From: Saururus chinensis | Taxonomy: Eukaryota; Streptophyta; Magnoliopsida; Piperales; Saururaceae | NCBI GenBank assembly: GCA_035235625.1 | Contig: CP141140.1 | Location: 2,899,330 to 2,963,329, forward strand | Length of the DNA stretch: 64,000 nucleotides | Reading direction: 5' to 3' | Shown here: positions 48,131 to 62,165 of the stretch, piece after piece | Layout: every line of letters starts with the position of its first letter | How positions within the stretch are numbered: position 1 is the stretch's first letter | Notes under the pieces: generated by a model | The model's database searches: none | What the model was told of the DNA's origin: nothing | Seen by the model: only the letters and a program-made list of their open reading frames with translations | Translations under genes and position numbers: made by a program

Positions 48131-49163
48131 ATGGCCAGCTTAAGCTTCATCGTGGGGATACTTGGTAAGTTCCAGTTCTCATTCACTTAAGAGACAATGA
48201 CAATCATGACTCTTAAGCTTGATGAAGCAAAACAACTTCTTCCTGGTTCAAAGTTTTTGCAAGGGAACATCGTATCTATTCTAGTCTTCGCTTCTCCTAT
48301 GAGAGTGATGTCTCTTTTTTCCTTGCTTTTTATCATTCCACCTCCCATGAATGGCTTAGAAGAACCCACTGGAAAAAACTGAAACCCACTGGAAAAAACT
48401 GAAAAGTTGACTTTAGGTTCAGCCGTTCATGTGCCTATTGGGTTTAACCTATTTATATATGCACGCAATTGCTGTCTTGTAATTTGATATTAGGAAGACC
48501 TTCTGGCGTGTGGTTAAGAGGAGATCAAATAGAGGATTACAAGGGAATTCCTTACGTGACAACGTTGCTCAGTGCATCTCTCTGAACTTATTACGGCCTC
48601 CATAAGCCGGGAGATTTATTAATTGTCGCTGTTAATGGAGCTGGTGCAGCATTTCAGTCCATTTTATGTCACTCGTTTCCTTGTATTTGCCCCAAAAGAC
48701 ACAATGGTGCGTATCTGCATGTGTCTTCTAACGAAATTAACAATAATGTATAAACTGAAGCTTCATTTGAACAGATTTCGCTTCTCCTCTATTGCCTAAT
48801 TCAGATTAAGACGCTCAAATTGGTGGTTTTGTTTCCAGCAGCTGTTATTGCCGTCATTCGATTCGGCCTTCTCATTGTTGGATTCATCTGTGCTTGTTTA
48901 ACGATAGCCATGTATGCTTCACCAATGGCAACCACGGTAACCTAGCTAGTCTAGCTTTCACACGTGGTAATGGGCATGAATTAGATATGATAGATTGATA
49001 GGGCGCTATCAGTGTGACGTAGCCTTTCTACTAGGAGAGTATTAGACGAAGGTTCACCACAAGAGCAAGATAGCGGAGACCAAGCTCGTCGAGTACATGC
49101 CCCTCCTCTTCCTCAACTTAGGCTTTTGGAGCATCCACGTTGACTGTCCGAGATTTTTCTCAT
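48131..49163 (+). pseudogene. SWEET16/17-like sugar carrier pseudogene
   Basis: Five of the six exons of the neighbouring SWEET gene are recognisable: MASLSFIVGILG at 48131; GNIVSILVFASPM near 48260; TFWRVVKRRS near 48500; IKTLKLV and FICACLTIAMYASPMATT near 48805-48940; EYMPLL near 49095. Defects: the exon-2 donor GT is lost (SPM followed by AGAGTG); a frame change after KRRS; TGG to TGA (ACTTATTACGG follows); and a degenerate fourth and fifth exon. The last exon is absent. It duplicates the gene at 50416 including its promoter. Confidence 0.9.
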
Positions 49164-50415
49164 GACCAATTTATCAAAATAATCTTTGAATATATTATAA
49201 TATATAAAATACCATATGTATAAATCTCTACTAGTGAAAAAATTATCTAAAATATTTTTTATCTATTTTTTCTTTTTAACTTTATTAACTTTTTTTAATT
49301 ATTATTTTAGCTTCAACTCTGCGACCTCTACCACCCATTTTACATCTGCTATTGACTTAATTACCTCGGTCACTAACTACATCATCTTTAGCATTGGCTC
49401 CACTTCGTCCAATTTCGTCTTTATTTTTCCTCCAACATTGCCTTCTCCTCTCCTCCTATTTTCTCCTCCCCTCCTCTTTCCTCCCCTTTTTTCCTCTTTT
49501 TCACTATCTCTTCCTCCTCCCCTCATCCTCTTTTATCTCCTCTTCTCCCTCCTTCCTAGAGTCATAAACTGTAGAGAGAGTTATTAAATCTTTTAACTTT
49601 TTATAAGCTCAAATTTTAAAAAATAAATTTATAAATATATTAAATTATTTAAAATTAAGAATGTTTATGAGTTTTTTAACGTTAACCCAAACTTTATACT
49701 TACAATTGATAGTTAATAATCAAATTTATTATAATAAAATATAAAATAATATTATAAGTGATAATATCTCTCTAAATATTATTAATAATTTAAATAAATA
49801 AAATTAATTTTAAATACGCGATTATCGACTATCTCGGATATCTCAAGTCAATCTCGATTCGAGTCATTCTCAATTAGAGCTGAGTTTAGTCAAGCTTTGC
49901 ATGTAGGCTAGACTAGTTAATAGTCCTATTAACCAATAATAAAAAGCTACTATACCTATAAAAAAATAGTAAAAGAAAAACTTAGAGAACGGTATCAAAC
50001 ATGTTCCTAAATGCCCTTTCCACGTATCCACTGGTTATACAATATTATGATCGTAATGGGTGGTCAGGACAACATCTTTCAAACCGATATCAAATACGTG
50101 GGTTAGGGCCTAATGGGTTGAGTAAGGTAATTATGGCGAGGGACCAATATCTTGTTAGTTGTTATGACGATTGACCTTTGCTCACAAAAGATCTTCACGC
50201 CAACTCTCCAACCAAATACAGGGCACATATCCAATGGCTGCAAGTTAGCTACTTTTTGTTCCTTTGCTAAAAAAGGCCAAAAGTGGCAGGTTACAACCAC
50301 GTGGAGAGAGCAATGCTGCCCTCAGCATATAATTACCAGATTGTGCACACTTCCGTAGTCGTGGATATTCCTCTTCTTTCACCTGGGAACCAGAAAATCC
50401 TGCTATTCTGTAGCC
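49164..50415. other. Spacer between SWEET pseudogene and SWEET gene
   Basis: T- and C-rich tract at 49420-49560 (CTCCTCCC-type), then AT-rich DNA to 49960. From about 50100 it is the promoter region, with a TATA-like CATATAATTA near 50326. No gene seen. Confidence 0.5.
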
Positions 50416-53400
50416 ATGGCGAGCTTAAGCTTCATCGCGGGAATACTTGGTAAGTTTCAAATTCATGGACTCAACTTCTTGCCAACTTGTGAGCTTTGTT
50501 AATAATGTCGATCTTGTGCTCAAAATTGTGTTGATTGTTCTGGGTCAATGTTCTCTGGCAGGGAACATCGTATCTATTCTGGTCTTTACTTCCCCTTTGT
50601 GAGTATCTCTCTGTTCTTGCTTTGCCTTTTCACCTCATCAGAATCTTTTCTAAGAAGCCACTGTAGAAAATGTGTACTTTTAGGTTAAGGAGGCTGTTGG
50701 GCTTAACTTATGCGTGACACATTGTATGTTATTTCTTACAAGTAACTGCATTCTTGTAACATGATATTAGGGGTACCTTCAGGCGAGTGATTAAAAGGAG
50801 ATCAACTGAGGATTTCAAGGCAATTCCTTACGTGACTACGTTGCTCAGCACGTCGCTCTGGACTTTCTACGGCCTCCTCAAGCCTGGAGGCTTACTAATT
50901 GTTACTGTTAATGGAGCTGGAGCGACACTTCAGGCAATTTATGTCACTCTTTTTCTTCTGTTTGCTCCACGAGACACTAAGGTATCTGCATCCTATCCTC
51001 CTTAAGTCTTCTAACGGAACAAAAGCTAATATGTAAGCTAATGCGCATTTGAATAGGATTCACTTCTTCTCTCTGGCCTGTGTCAGATTAAGACGCTCAA
51101 ATTGATGGCAATACTGAACGTGGGTTTCCTGGCAGCTGTGGTTGCCGTTACTCTGTTGGCCATTCATGGACATTTGCGCCTTCTTGTTATTGGATTCCTC
51201 TGTGCTGGCTTAACCATAGCCATGTATGCTTCACCGCTAGCTGCCATGGTAACCAAGACTTGCTTTCATATTGTCACTTTGTAATATATATTTTTGTGTC
51301 ACATTAATGGCTCTATTTAAATTAAAATCAATTCATTTTAAAAAATTAAATAGAGTTATTAATGTGAGATGGAGAGAGTATATAAGTAATTAAACTATTA
51401 GAAAACATGTATCTCTTAGCTACAAATTTCGTAGGGGAAGAGTTTTTTCTCATTTGTATTTTGGGTACATTTTCCTTTAAAGGTCCTAGTTTAAAATTGT
51501 ATATTTTTTTATTATGTCCAGATGTTAGGTTTTGATTGATGTTTACACATGGAGATCAAAATATAACAGCCCATTTCTTAGCAACTTAGGCTACTGGGAA
51601 ACATTACAGTTATTTCATATACATGTTGTCATAGCATGAATTATGAATTAGTTATGATGGATTGATAAAAGAGTTTTAGAATTAAGATTTAGAAAGACTT
51701 TGTTTGGTGCACCTCAGAGGATAGTAGTGAAGACCGAGAGCGTGGAGTACATGCCTTTCTTCATCTCCTTCTTTCTCTTCTTTAACGCAGGCATTTGGAG
51801 CATCTACGTTGTCCTCGTGGAAGATTTTTTCATTGGGGTAAGGTTTTTTTTCCAAATCGGCGCTAACTGATTTGCATGCCAGCTAAGGATCGCTTCAATT
51901 TAGAGCATTCAATTCTCTTGTCCCATACATTTGTTGAGCTGGCCCAAGTAGAGAAAGGCCACATTACTCAGGCTTTTTTCATTTATTTTATTCTATTTTA
52001 TTTCTTTTTGCTTTATAGGCCCATAATGGAGGACGAAGTATTTTGTCCTCTTTATTTGGCACATGTTGGGATCTCTTTTAATTAGGAGCCATTGATTAAG
52101 AATATCGATTGTGTACATATTAATACAAATATATTAGTATATAATTTACACTACGTGTTAAAACGTGCACTGTTGATTCCTATGTCTTCTATATTCTCTT
52201 TATTTTATATTAATAGTTATATTTTTAAAAATATTAATTTTTATTAAATAATAAAACCCACAAAAGGAAAATAAGTTTTGCACATAAGTCTATTTAAGTT
52301 CTCAACTACTTAAATTAAACAAAATAAATCTATAAATATAGAATAAATTTTTTTATCAAATAAAGTTATTAATTTATAATGGAAGGAATATTTGTGAAGC
52401 ATTTTCTATGCTCCTTATTGAAGCTAATATGTGTTCATCGATCTCAAATAGCAAAGGCTTACATGTATTCTTTTTAGGGGCTCACTGTAAACGAAGACCA
52501 GTAAAACTGTTTCCCTATTTTTGAAGGATACCTAACATTTTTTAGGGCGATTATTAAACTGACGAGGACGGAGGAAGGATGGGGGTTTCTAACGAAAGTG
52601 TTTCTCATGCTCCCGTATACAATTTACACTATACTTATTCTTAGTAACGGTTTATTGATACTAATATAGATTAATATACATTAGCGTGTATAGTACCAAT
52701 CTCATCAAGAAAAGGTTTATATACAGACTCATTGTCAATAGAGCCATAAAAAATCTTCGTAACTCAGAACTCAACCCGCAGCCTCCAAGACCAAAGACCG
52801 AACCGTTGCACTGAATAATGGAAGTACATTACGTTGGCTCTAGCGTAATATTTGTGCTTTAAAGCACGTGATATTTGTGCTTTAATGCCAATGGGTCCCA
52901 TCACCACTTACCAAAGGGCAAATGGTCGAACACAACTCCCGTTTTGAGGGCTGTCTCCATCACGTCTTCAGTGATGGGGTTGTCGTAGTCCAGATACCTA
53001 TACTTGTTTGTTGGCTTGATGTCACAGATGTGGTCTGATCCAAATCCCGTACACTGAAAAATATCCAGTAGAAGGGTAAATCCATTCATTGCTTAACACG
53101 TTTAAACTCATTCAATGCCAATGTTCCCATTTTGACATTGACTTGTGTGGCCAAAACTTAACAGAGTAGACATGGTGGATCAGTTCCACCTGATAATTTC
53201 TCCTTGTCCGAACCCATCTGTCACCCCGTTAACTTGGAATTTGATGGCAGGCAAAGCCTACTGTTAAAAAAAAAATCTAATTAATGTTGACTGCAGGTTC
53301 CAAATTCAATTGGCTTCCTTCTGGGTTTCGCCCAGTTGATCCTGTATGTGGCGTACCGGAACAAGTCCACTGCATTGACAAGGTCGACGAAAGAGGAGGA

Positions 53401-53647
53401 AGGTTCAGCACGACTAGTGGAGATGGGGTACTACTACCACCAAGAAGAAGGCGGCTATAACAGTGACGGAGAGGAGGATGCAGAGGTTAGCCGCACCAGA
53501 GGGCGAAGCCTGGCCAAGGGCCAAAGCCTCCCCACTGGAAGTACTGTGCCTCACCATCATAGCCTGCACAAGATTATGAAGATGCACTCACTGAATCCTT
53601 ACGAGTTGCACTCCAAACGGGACAGCCCTGACGAGGAGGAGATCTGA
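50416..53647 (+). CDS. SWEET17: SWEET sugar transporter, clade IV (SWEET16/17-like), long acidic tail
   Basis: Six exons: 50416-50449, 50562-50598, 50771-50981, 51087-51248, 51718-51837, 53297-53647, all GT-AG, giving 304 residues. Two MtN3 (three-helix) repeats: MASLSFIAGILGNIVSI, FRRVIKRRSTEDFKAIPYVT, LWTFYGLLKPGGLLIVTVNG, then LAAVVAVTLLAIHG, IAMYASPLAAM, VEYMPFFISFFLFFNAGIW and VPNSIGFLLGFAQLILYVAY. The conserved prolines of helices 1, 2, 5 and 6 are present. Clade IV carriers move hexoses (notably fructose) across the tonoplast by facilitated diffusion; vacuolar location is inferred from the clade. The C-terminal tail after NKSTALTRS is about 90 residues, hydrophilic and acidic (DGEEDAE, DEEEI), much longer than in the neighbour at 56382. 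Which Arabidopsis paralogue (16 or 17) is closer cannot be told by eye. Confidence 0.94.
51291..51378. mobile_element. Small mariner/Stowaway-like MITE in SWEET intron 5
   Basis: Inverted ends: GTCACATTAATGGCTCTATTT and its partner AAATAGAGTTATTAATGTGA, flanked by TA. Related to 60132-60216. Confidence 0.6.
52194..52388. mobile_element. Mariner/Stowaway-like MITE, 195 bp, in SWEET intron 5
   Basis: Ends TTCTCTTTATTTTATATTAA and ATTAATTTATAATGGAAGGA are inverted repeats flanked by TA. The interior (AATTTTTATTAAATAATAAA) is shared with 58460-58623 in intron 5 of the next SWEET gene. Confidence 0.65.
52912..53053 (-). other. Exon-like antisense segment inside SWEET intron 5, unknown origin
   Basis: On the minus strand a 142-nt open stretch is bounded by an acceptor (TATTTTTCAG) and a consensus donor (GGTAAGT). 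It encodes CTGFGSDHICDIKPTNKYRY, then LDYDNPITEDVMETALKTG and VVFDHLPFG. I do not recognise the protein. It has the look of a captured or relic exon of another gene. Confidence 0.45.
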
Positions 53648-54099
53648 GCAATAAGCTACATTAACAGTGCAAAAGGATCGACCTCAAGAATCTCGAAAAT
53701 TGACCATCAACTCAATTTTTCGAACCATGACTGGCAAGACTATCTTTAAGCATCTGTTGTCTATTAAGGACAAACTTATTGAGATAAGTAACTCTACTTA
53801 TGAAAGAAGGTATAAAATATTTGGATAATTATGTGACCCATTCTTGATTTCTTGTAGCTAGCTAATCATGGTAAATTTGATTTTAGCATTTTACAATCAC
53901 TTTTGAACAATAATATGATTGATTATTTAATTTGAAGAAAATGTCTCATTTACATGAGCCCGAATATTGCACACCATAAGACTTTGATATGATATGTACG
54001 GCCTACATAACGTAAGGACAGATTGATTTTTGCCTTCTAATCTCAATCCTACGGCCTATGCATAGGTTCACGTTAACATACCAAATATATATATATATA

Positions 54100-54308
54100 G
54101 ACCAGTTTATATGAGCCCGAGCTCATATAATCTTACGTAAGCCCGGGCTCTATAGGCCATTGAATTTACATCCGGTGGCTCATATTACTCATAGGTTATA
54201 CTCATTGGTTAAACTCATGAGTATTATGGGTCACCGGATGTAAATCCGATGGCCCATAGAGCCCGGGCTCATATAGATTTATATAAACATGGGCTCATAT
54301 AAACTTTC
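54100..54308. mobile_element. Foldback (long-TIR) MITE, about 210 bp
   Basis: Two arms of about 80 bp are reverse complements: the left arm runs through GCCCGGGCTCTATAGGCCAT to CATCCGGTG, the right arm from CACCGGATG through ATGGCCCATAGAGCCCGGGC. The loop is about 50 bp (54181-54230). The element is embedded in TA-rich sequence on both sides. A shorter relative is at 60701-60829. Confidence 0.85.
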
Positions 54309-54339
<31 letters not shown>

Positions 54340-55112
54340 TAAAATTATTTTAATAATACGACTTGTAGTGTATCGGATAAAATATGTGCATTCTATCTTA
54401 TTTGTATTCGTTGATTACTATTTTTTAATCAACACTTGAGGAAGCAGGGAACAACACGTGATTCACGACTTCATCAAATCGATATTATAAACATAGCATA
54501 CCAAATGCTACCACATGCACACGTAACTGGAATAGAACCACCTTTTTTTAAAAAAGTACAAATATCGACAGCATCTGGCGTTTGAAGTGTGAGAGACTAT
54601 GACATTATCATTTCGGAGTGTTTTTTTTTAAGTGTGTTTTGCATAAACTGATATATAGCTTCATCAATGAAGTTATGAGAAAAAATATTTGGACAACTAA
54701 GATTTGAATATTGTAAATATATGATTTCTATCATTTAACATAAATTATTGTCGCTTATCCCATTAAAAAATATAGCCCCTTTCCCAACACCTCTGGCCTA
54801 GTTGCCCTTCAAATCTACTATAAAGCACTCACATGTGAGTGCTCTCACAACAGCCTAGTGTGTCTTAAAAACTCGTATAAGGGTTCATAGCATGCTGACA
54901 GCCTAGATTGTTATAAGTGCTCCACAACATATACAAAGCCGCATGGTAGGGTAGGATCCATGTGTGGTGCAACAAGAGGGGACAGGGATGGGAAGAGGGG
55001 GCATTTCGCCAATGGGGGTTTGTGCCAAAGTAAAGCAAGGAATAGAGTTGAGTGGCATATGTAAGATAATCAAATATCCCCAATATTAAAGTTGGAGTTA
55101 TTGGAAAGGAAA

Positions 55113-55236
<124 letters not shown>

Positions 55237-56381
55237 CTTTTATATTTTAACATCTTGTCTTATATACAAGCGTCTATTAAGGGCAATATATAGAACATAA
55301 TTAAAGTATAAATACCTCCCACGGATTTATATTGGGGACCTCCCATAACCTAAAATTCAGATAACATGTAGAATAACTAAGTTTTCCAAACCTTTAAGTT
55401 TGGATAGCATGTAAGATAACTAAGTTTTCTAAAAGTTAGAGCCATTAAGAAGAAAAATTTTTATATATTTCTTTTATATTCTAACAATATGAGTTTATAA
55501 AAAAAAATATCATCTACGCAACATATGTACAATCTGTGTATACATTAACAGGTTGTAACATAATTCTCTCATAGCTACGAGCACTATACATTTTTCTGTA
55601 GCAACTTGAAGGTTGCCCTTTCACATAAACCAATCGCCTTCCCAAGTTCTTGTCTGATAAGTGGGACAAGTTTGCGTATTGCGTGGGGCCCAAAAATAAT
55701 TGGTCATGAGTCATGACAATAATCCTTTTGGAGCTTATTATTTCCCCTAAATATCTACAACGTGCGTCAAACCCGAGAAGGAGTTGGTGGCCAAAACAAA
55801 AGAAATGTGGAAATGTAAAGTTAGTGAACGAATTTGTAGGTTGATAAACTATATCTACTTAGACAATATTTAGCCTTTGTTCTTTAATCAAGAAAAAATA
55901 TAATTTGAGGCGAGTTGGGTGTCCGCGTAATAAGAGGTTTGATAACCATCCTTTTCGTACAACCAGAATGCCTATTGCTTAGTGTATATTATATTTAGAT
56001 AAAAGGCTTATGTTACAAAGAAAAAATCAATATATTATCGCATATTAGAAAATACTGGACTTAGCGTGATGCTTATGGCACATGCGCGTCCACGCACGCA
56101 AAGCGAGACTACTGCATATTATGTCTTGACCTATCCTATCATAAATAGTCTGTAGGTGATATGTCTTATAGTGTACAGCCGACACAAATAGAAAGGAAAA
56201 TGGTTCTACTACCGCAGCTGCCTATCATTTGCAATTGGCGTCCCATATCTCTGCTTTAAGCACATTCTATAACGCCTTTCCCCGACAACCATTTTTCTTT
56301 CTTCGTCTCTTACGTCTTCTTCTTATTCTTCTCTGATCGCCGGCACTTGTTTGTGTATTTGCAATTTTCATACTGAATAGG

Positions 56382-59300
56382 ATGCAAACCTTGAGCTTCA
56401 TTGTAGGAGTCATAGGTGAGAGATTACAACTTGAGAGTGCATTTGATGCTTTCCTGTATCTCCAACCCCTCTTTATGTTTATTTTCTTGACGAAGAAAAG
56501 TAGCTCATGTTTCTGTTTCTGCAGGCAACGTGCTGTCGGTGCTGGTCTTCGCTTCTCCCGTGTACGCATAAAGGCTCCTTCAAAACTAAGTTTGTGTCTT
56601 TTTTCTGCAAAATGGCTTTGATCGTCATGATTTATTTTGATCTTGTGACTAACGCCAGGAAAACATTCTTCCGTGTGGTGAAAAATGGATCAACGGAGGA
56701 TTTCGAAGGACTTCCTTATGTGTGTACATTTCTGACCTCCTCACTTTGGACTTACTATGGACTTACAAAGCCGGGGGGCTTACTGATTGCCACCGTCAAC
56801 ATTGTGGGCATGGTGCTGGAGTTTATCTATGTTACACTCTTCCTCATATACGCGCCTCCGCTGGCCAAGGTGACTTATCTATCCCCCCAACACCTTCATT
56901 ACGGTAACGAAATTCCCTTTAACACCCCCCAACGAAAAAAAAAGGGTGGGGGGAAATAAAAACGAGATCAGATCTTGCATCATATATCCTGTGTACAAGT
57001 TTATTTCAGGCAAAAACAGCCATCCTGGTAGGGGTGCTGGATGTGGGCTTTCTAGGGGGAGCTATCTTGGTCACACGCCTGGCAGTCCGTGGAAGTCTGC
57101 GCTTGGATGTTATCGGATTTTTGTGTGCAGGGCTAAGTTTGATCATGTATGGCTCACCTTTGGCCGCCATGGTAAGTAGAAACCCACTCTTTCAAGTCTT
57201 TTTTTTGTTTTGCTGTTGTTGATAACGAGTACTCAATCTTAATTAATTATCGGAAAAACTAGACAAAAACCAAAAGCCAACCGGCCGATCCGTGTCATGT
57301 GTTGTTGAATGGTGATATACAGCCAACAGGCTGAATAATTTCTCAACAAATAGGACCCTGTTGCCCTGCAAGGCTTGACAGTCGACTACCAAAGAAAGCG
57401 GACAAGTACTAGAGCTAGATGCAAAAAATTGAACGAGACCCAGACAACTGCATCAAAGTTGGGGCCCGGTGAAGGCCCAGTCTCGATTGTGTTGTCTTGG
57501 CAAGGTGGGCTCGTGACAGACTGTCATCCAGATTGTTTAAACAGATTCAATGACTTCTCTCAGCTGTGCAATAGCTGCTCGTCTTTGGCTATGAGCCTGA
57601 GCTACTGAAGGAGAGGGTGCAGATAACACGGGGATTAAGTACACAGCTTAGCCCTCGTTTTCTTCAGGAGTAACAAACAAACGTTTCATATATACAGCTA
57701 AAAAAAAAGAAGCAAAGGTTCATGTAATGTTTCCGGCACATGTCGCAGAAAACTGTGATAAGGACGAAGAGCGTGGAGTACATGCCATTCTTGCTCTCCT
57801 TCTTCCTCTTTCTTAACGGAGCAGTCTGGGCCTTCTACTCTCTACTTGTTGGAGATCTCTTCGTCGGAGTAAGTCCCTCTCTTCTCATGGCATCTTTTAC
57901 TATTCTTTTCAGTCATTGAAAACCCTAACCATAACCCACATGCATACAAGAAGAGATCAAGAAACTTGATGTTTGACAATAAAAAAATAACTGCGCGGGA
58001 GTGGTTGAATACAGGTCCAGGTAGGGTCGGCGCAATCTTTCTGATATAGTGACCGTAGTGTCCGTAGCGATAAATATGCATGCATTGCAGTACAAAATAA
58101 GCATAGTAATGTGTAGGGTCATTAACAGAGCCAGCGGGTACGTAGCATGTTACGAGAACCACCGGGCTCCATCAACACAGTGCTCGTGACCATGCTAAAT
58201 CAGTAAATTGGGCTATTGCAGCAGGGTCACGGACGCTGGTCACAAAATATTTTCGATGTAGAAAAGGGTTTCTCTCATGGTGAGAGACTTTAGTTCTTTA
58301 CCTGCGTGTTTTCCCCGCGCGTGGGCGACAGAAACTAATAGGGGATCATAGAAGAACATGGCTGGGCGTGTTGGGTGATTAAATAACTAGGACAATGGGC
58401 GTGTAGGTTAATTAAATAAATAGGATAATATTAAGTTTCTAGAAGTGTTTGACTAAAAGAAAAAATAGTAATTTTTATTAAATAATAAAACTCATTTTAG
58501 AAGGAAAAAAAAGCTTATAATACTTTTTTTAAGTATTTAATTATTTAAATTGAATAAAATAAATTTATTAATATAGAATACATTTTTTTACTAAATGAAA
58601 CTATTAATTTAAGACAGAGGGAATATGATGTTAAAATGAGAAATCTTTTATTGAAAATTCGTGCATGGGCAAAAGTTCTCATGACTTAGCAAAATATATT
58701 CATAGTTAATTATTACCCTTCCCTAGCTAGCTAACAACTTTACTTTCTTAAAGAAATGGTTTAAGTAACAAAATATAAAGTCCTCATTACTTAGCAAAAT
58801 ATATTTATAGTTAAGCATCCACCGTTCCTAACAACTTTACCTTCTGAAAGAAGTGGTTGAAGTAAAAAAATATAACGTCCATATATTATATTTATCATAG
58901 AAGATGCATGCATGATTTGTGGGAGGAGCTAACGAAATTTGGAGAAGCAAGGTCCAATTATCCTCCATCTTCATATCTTTGGTTATAAATCATATGATCT
59001 TGAAGTGAGAATTATTTTAATGACAGTGCAAATGTGATATGTTAAGCCATGCGAAGATCAGCATTATTTAAACTGCGCTACACTAGTCGGCAACGGGATC
59101 GTTTAATTATGCAATGTGATGGAGGCTATAGTGTAATAAAACTGGTCAAATAGCATTTCAATATCATAAAACATTTGGCATTGGGGTTAACTTTGCAGGA
59201 AAAAAATGAAAAAAAAAACATTAGTCAGTTCAATAACAATTATAGATGCTAATTGAACAGCATCAACCATAATTGTTGTAAAAAAAACCATTAGAGATCT

Positions 59301-62091
59301 AACTTCATTAATCAAGATCAAAGAAAATCTTTTCGGAGTGGAAACCTATGGCATGATTATTATTAGGTCTGTCAATGGAACAATATAGTTACGGTATAAT
59401 CTATTTCACTACCATAAATATTTTTTAATTGTTTATCTATAATTGTTTCATTTAGGGGTGTTAACGAGCCAAGCTGACCTGAGTATTAGGCTGTTTCGGC
59501 TCGAGCTCGAACTGCTAAAGCTCGGCTCGAGCTCGGCTCGAAGCTCGAATAAACTCGAACATTTCAGCTCGAGCTCGGCTCGATTTAGAAATCCAAAGCT
59601 TTGCTCGAGCTCGAACTTGAATAAGTGAATCATAAGCCTTGACTCGAACTGGGCTCGAACTAAAAAAATAAAAATAATCTATATATAAATATAAAGTATA
59701 TGAAGTATCACATATATTAATATATTTTTAGTATTAAATATTAATTAATATACTTCAACAAGTATTACGACTACACTGTGAATATTTAATTATAGTCACT
59801 ATGAAAGAAGAAAACTATGACAAATAAGTTTTAGTTACCTATGCTAAAAAAATACAACATTATTATCTTTATCTCTTTATGTACATATAATCACTGAAAA
59901 AGATGTAAAAAATAAAATATTATTCAGGCAAGATCGAGATCCAACTGCGCAAGAAGACATAAATTAACCTACCTCCCAAGTTATGTGTGTTCTTATATCG
60001 TCATATGATGATGTATGATATCTATACTCACATAGTCGTGAGTGAGCCTTGACTCATATAAATGGGTCTCATATATTAATACGATATATAGTATTAGTAT
60101 ATAAATATGTGATTATATGTCGTTTTATATATTCCATTCGTCTTAAATTAATAACTCAATTAAATTTTTTAAAATGAACTAATCAAATAGAGCTATTAAT
60201 CTAAGAATGGAGGGAGTATGTTATAAATATGTATTTAAATTAATAATTATGTTTATATAAAATATGCATATATATACATTATTTATATATAATTTTAAAA
60301 TTATATTCGAGTTCGAGCTCGAGTCGAGTAGCATCGAGTTCGAGTTTCATTCGAGCCAAGCCGAGTCGAGCAGGGGTCGGCTCAAACTCGGCTTGAACTT
60401 ATTCGAGCTTGAATCGAGTTCAAGTCGAGCCTGATTTGAGTCGAGTTTAACTCGAGCCAAGCCTAACCAAGGCGAGTTTGCTCACGAGCTAGCTCGGCTC
60501 ATTTACAGCCCTAGTTCCATTATGTAAATAATATAGGTACTTCCATAATTGTTCATTTTCACTAATAATTGGCCAGTTAATCGGATAATCATTATCTATT
60601 ATATTTTTTTAAATTGACTCAAAAAAGCTAAAATAAATATTTTTAATTCACTTAATAAGATATTATTAAGGTAAAAAACTAATACTATTACTACTGTTAT
60701 TTATAGGAGTCCCGTTTATATGAGTCAGGGCTCATATACGCTTATGTGAGCCCGGGCTCTATGGGCTGTCGGATTTACATTCGATAGCCCATAGAGCCCG
60801 GGCTCATATAAATTTTTTCCTATTTATAGTTATTGCAAATAAATTGTAATGATTAAATATGAAACACAAATGGATACATATACTAGGCATATATACATAA
60901 TAAAATTACTTATTTTCTAATAATTATTTCCTAGCATATGGGTCCAGCTCTAAAATATCCATCTACTACCTGTTTCAGAAGAATTTCAAATGTGAGAAGA
61001 ATAACAATTGTTTTCTCACAACGAGCTGTTTTCAAAGGTGTATTGCAGGAAAAATTGAGAATACATATAGTGATGCATATCATCTATTAGTGTCTTTTTG
61101 AACCAATGTTTTAAAATCTAGCTAAGACCCTGACTCAGATTAGTGGCTGAGATGGGTCAACCCAGGTTGACCGGATGTTGACATCATCACCTAAAACAAT
61201 TTAAAGGAGTCCCCCCCATATTTTAGAAAAAAAATCACTTAAATTTTTTCAAAGTTTCAATTAAACCTAATTTGTCATTCAAAACTTATTGATTCCAACA
61301 TATTTCAATAACTAAATCGTTCCAAATTTTGCAATCTCATGCGCAAACATTATTTGTAGCATAATCATAATTCTAACCAACATATACCAAACTTGAAAAT
61401 AAACCACCTATACCACTCATTCAAAGTTAAGCCAGATAACACTCAAACTAAGCTAGTTTGAGATGGGCCAAATAAGAGTTTGGTTCTATTAGCCTAAGTT
61501 TAAGCTTTGATTTAAGCTAACATGAGTCTAGTCTCAAGCAAAAAAGAGCTGACTTAGCAATTCTACTCTAAACCCACCAATCATTTTCTTATACAAACAA
61601 ACACTCTATAAATTTAATTATCAAAAACAAAAAAGACTCGTGTGTTTGAGTTATGAAAACGAAATCTAAATTAACTTGAGAGTTATAAAAATATTTTGTA
61701 TAAAGTGTTTATGTAGCTAGTTAAGATTTTTGTACATATGATTGAAGATGAACCGTGACCTAATGAGACCAAAAAAATTAGACAAAGTAACTAAATGGAA
61801 AACATCGAAGTGAAGTGAGTTTAAGAGAACATAAAAATATGCAGTACAAATAAATATTTTTTTATAAAAAATATAGTTAGATATGAAATGCTAGAAGGTG
61901 CAAATCATCTTCCAAGTACCAGCTTACAACAACTATAATGAATGAATGTAAGTAGTTAAATTAATTAAATAAATATTTAGGATTTGAATATCTTTCATTA
62001 AGTAAATTACTTTGATGAATCATGACATAAAAATTATTGTAAAAGACCGTAAGCCAATCTCTTTTAAAATTAAACCACTTAAGACTAATGA

Positions 62092-62165
<74 letters not shown>

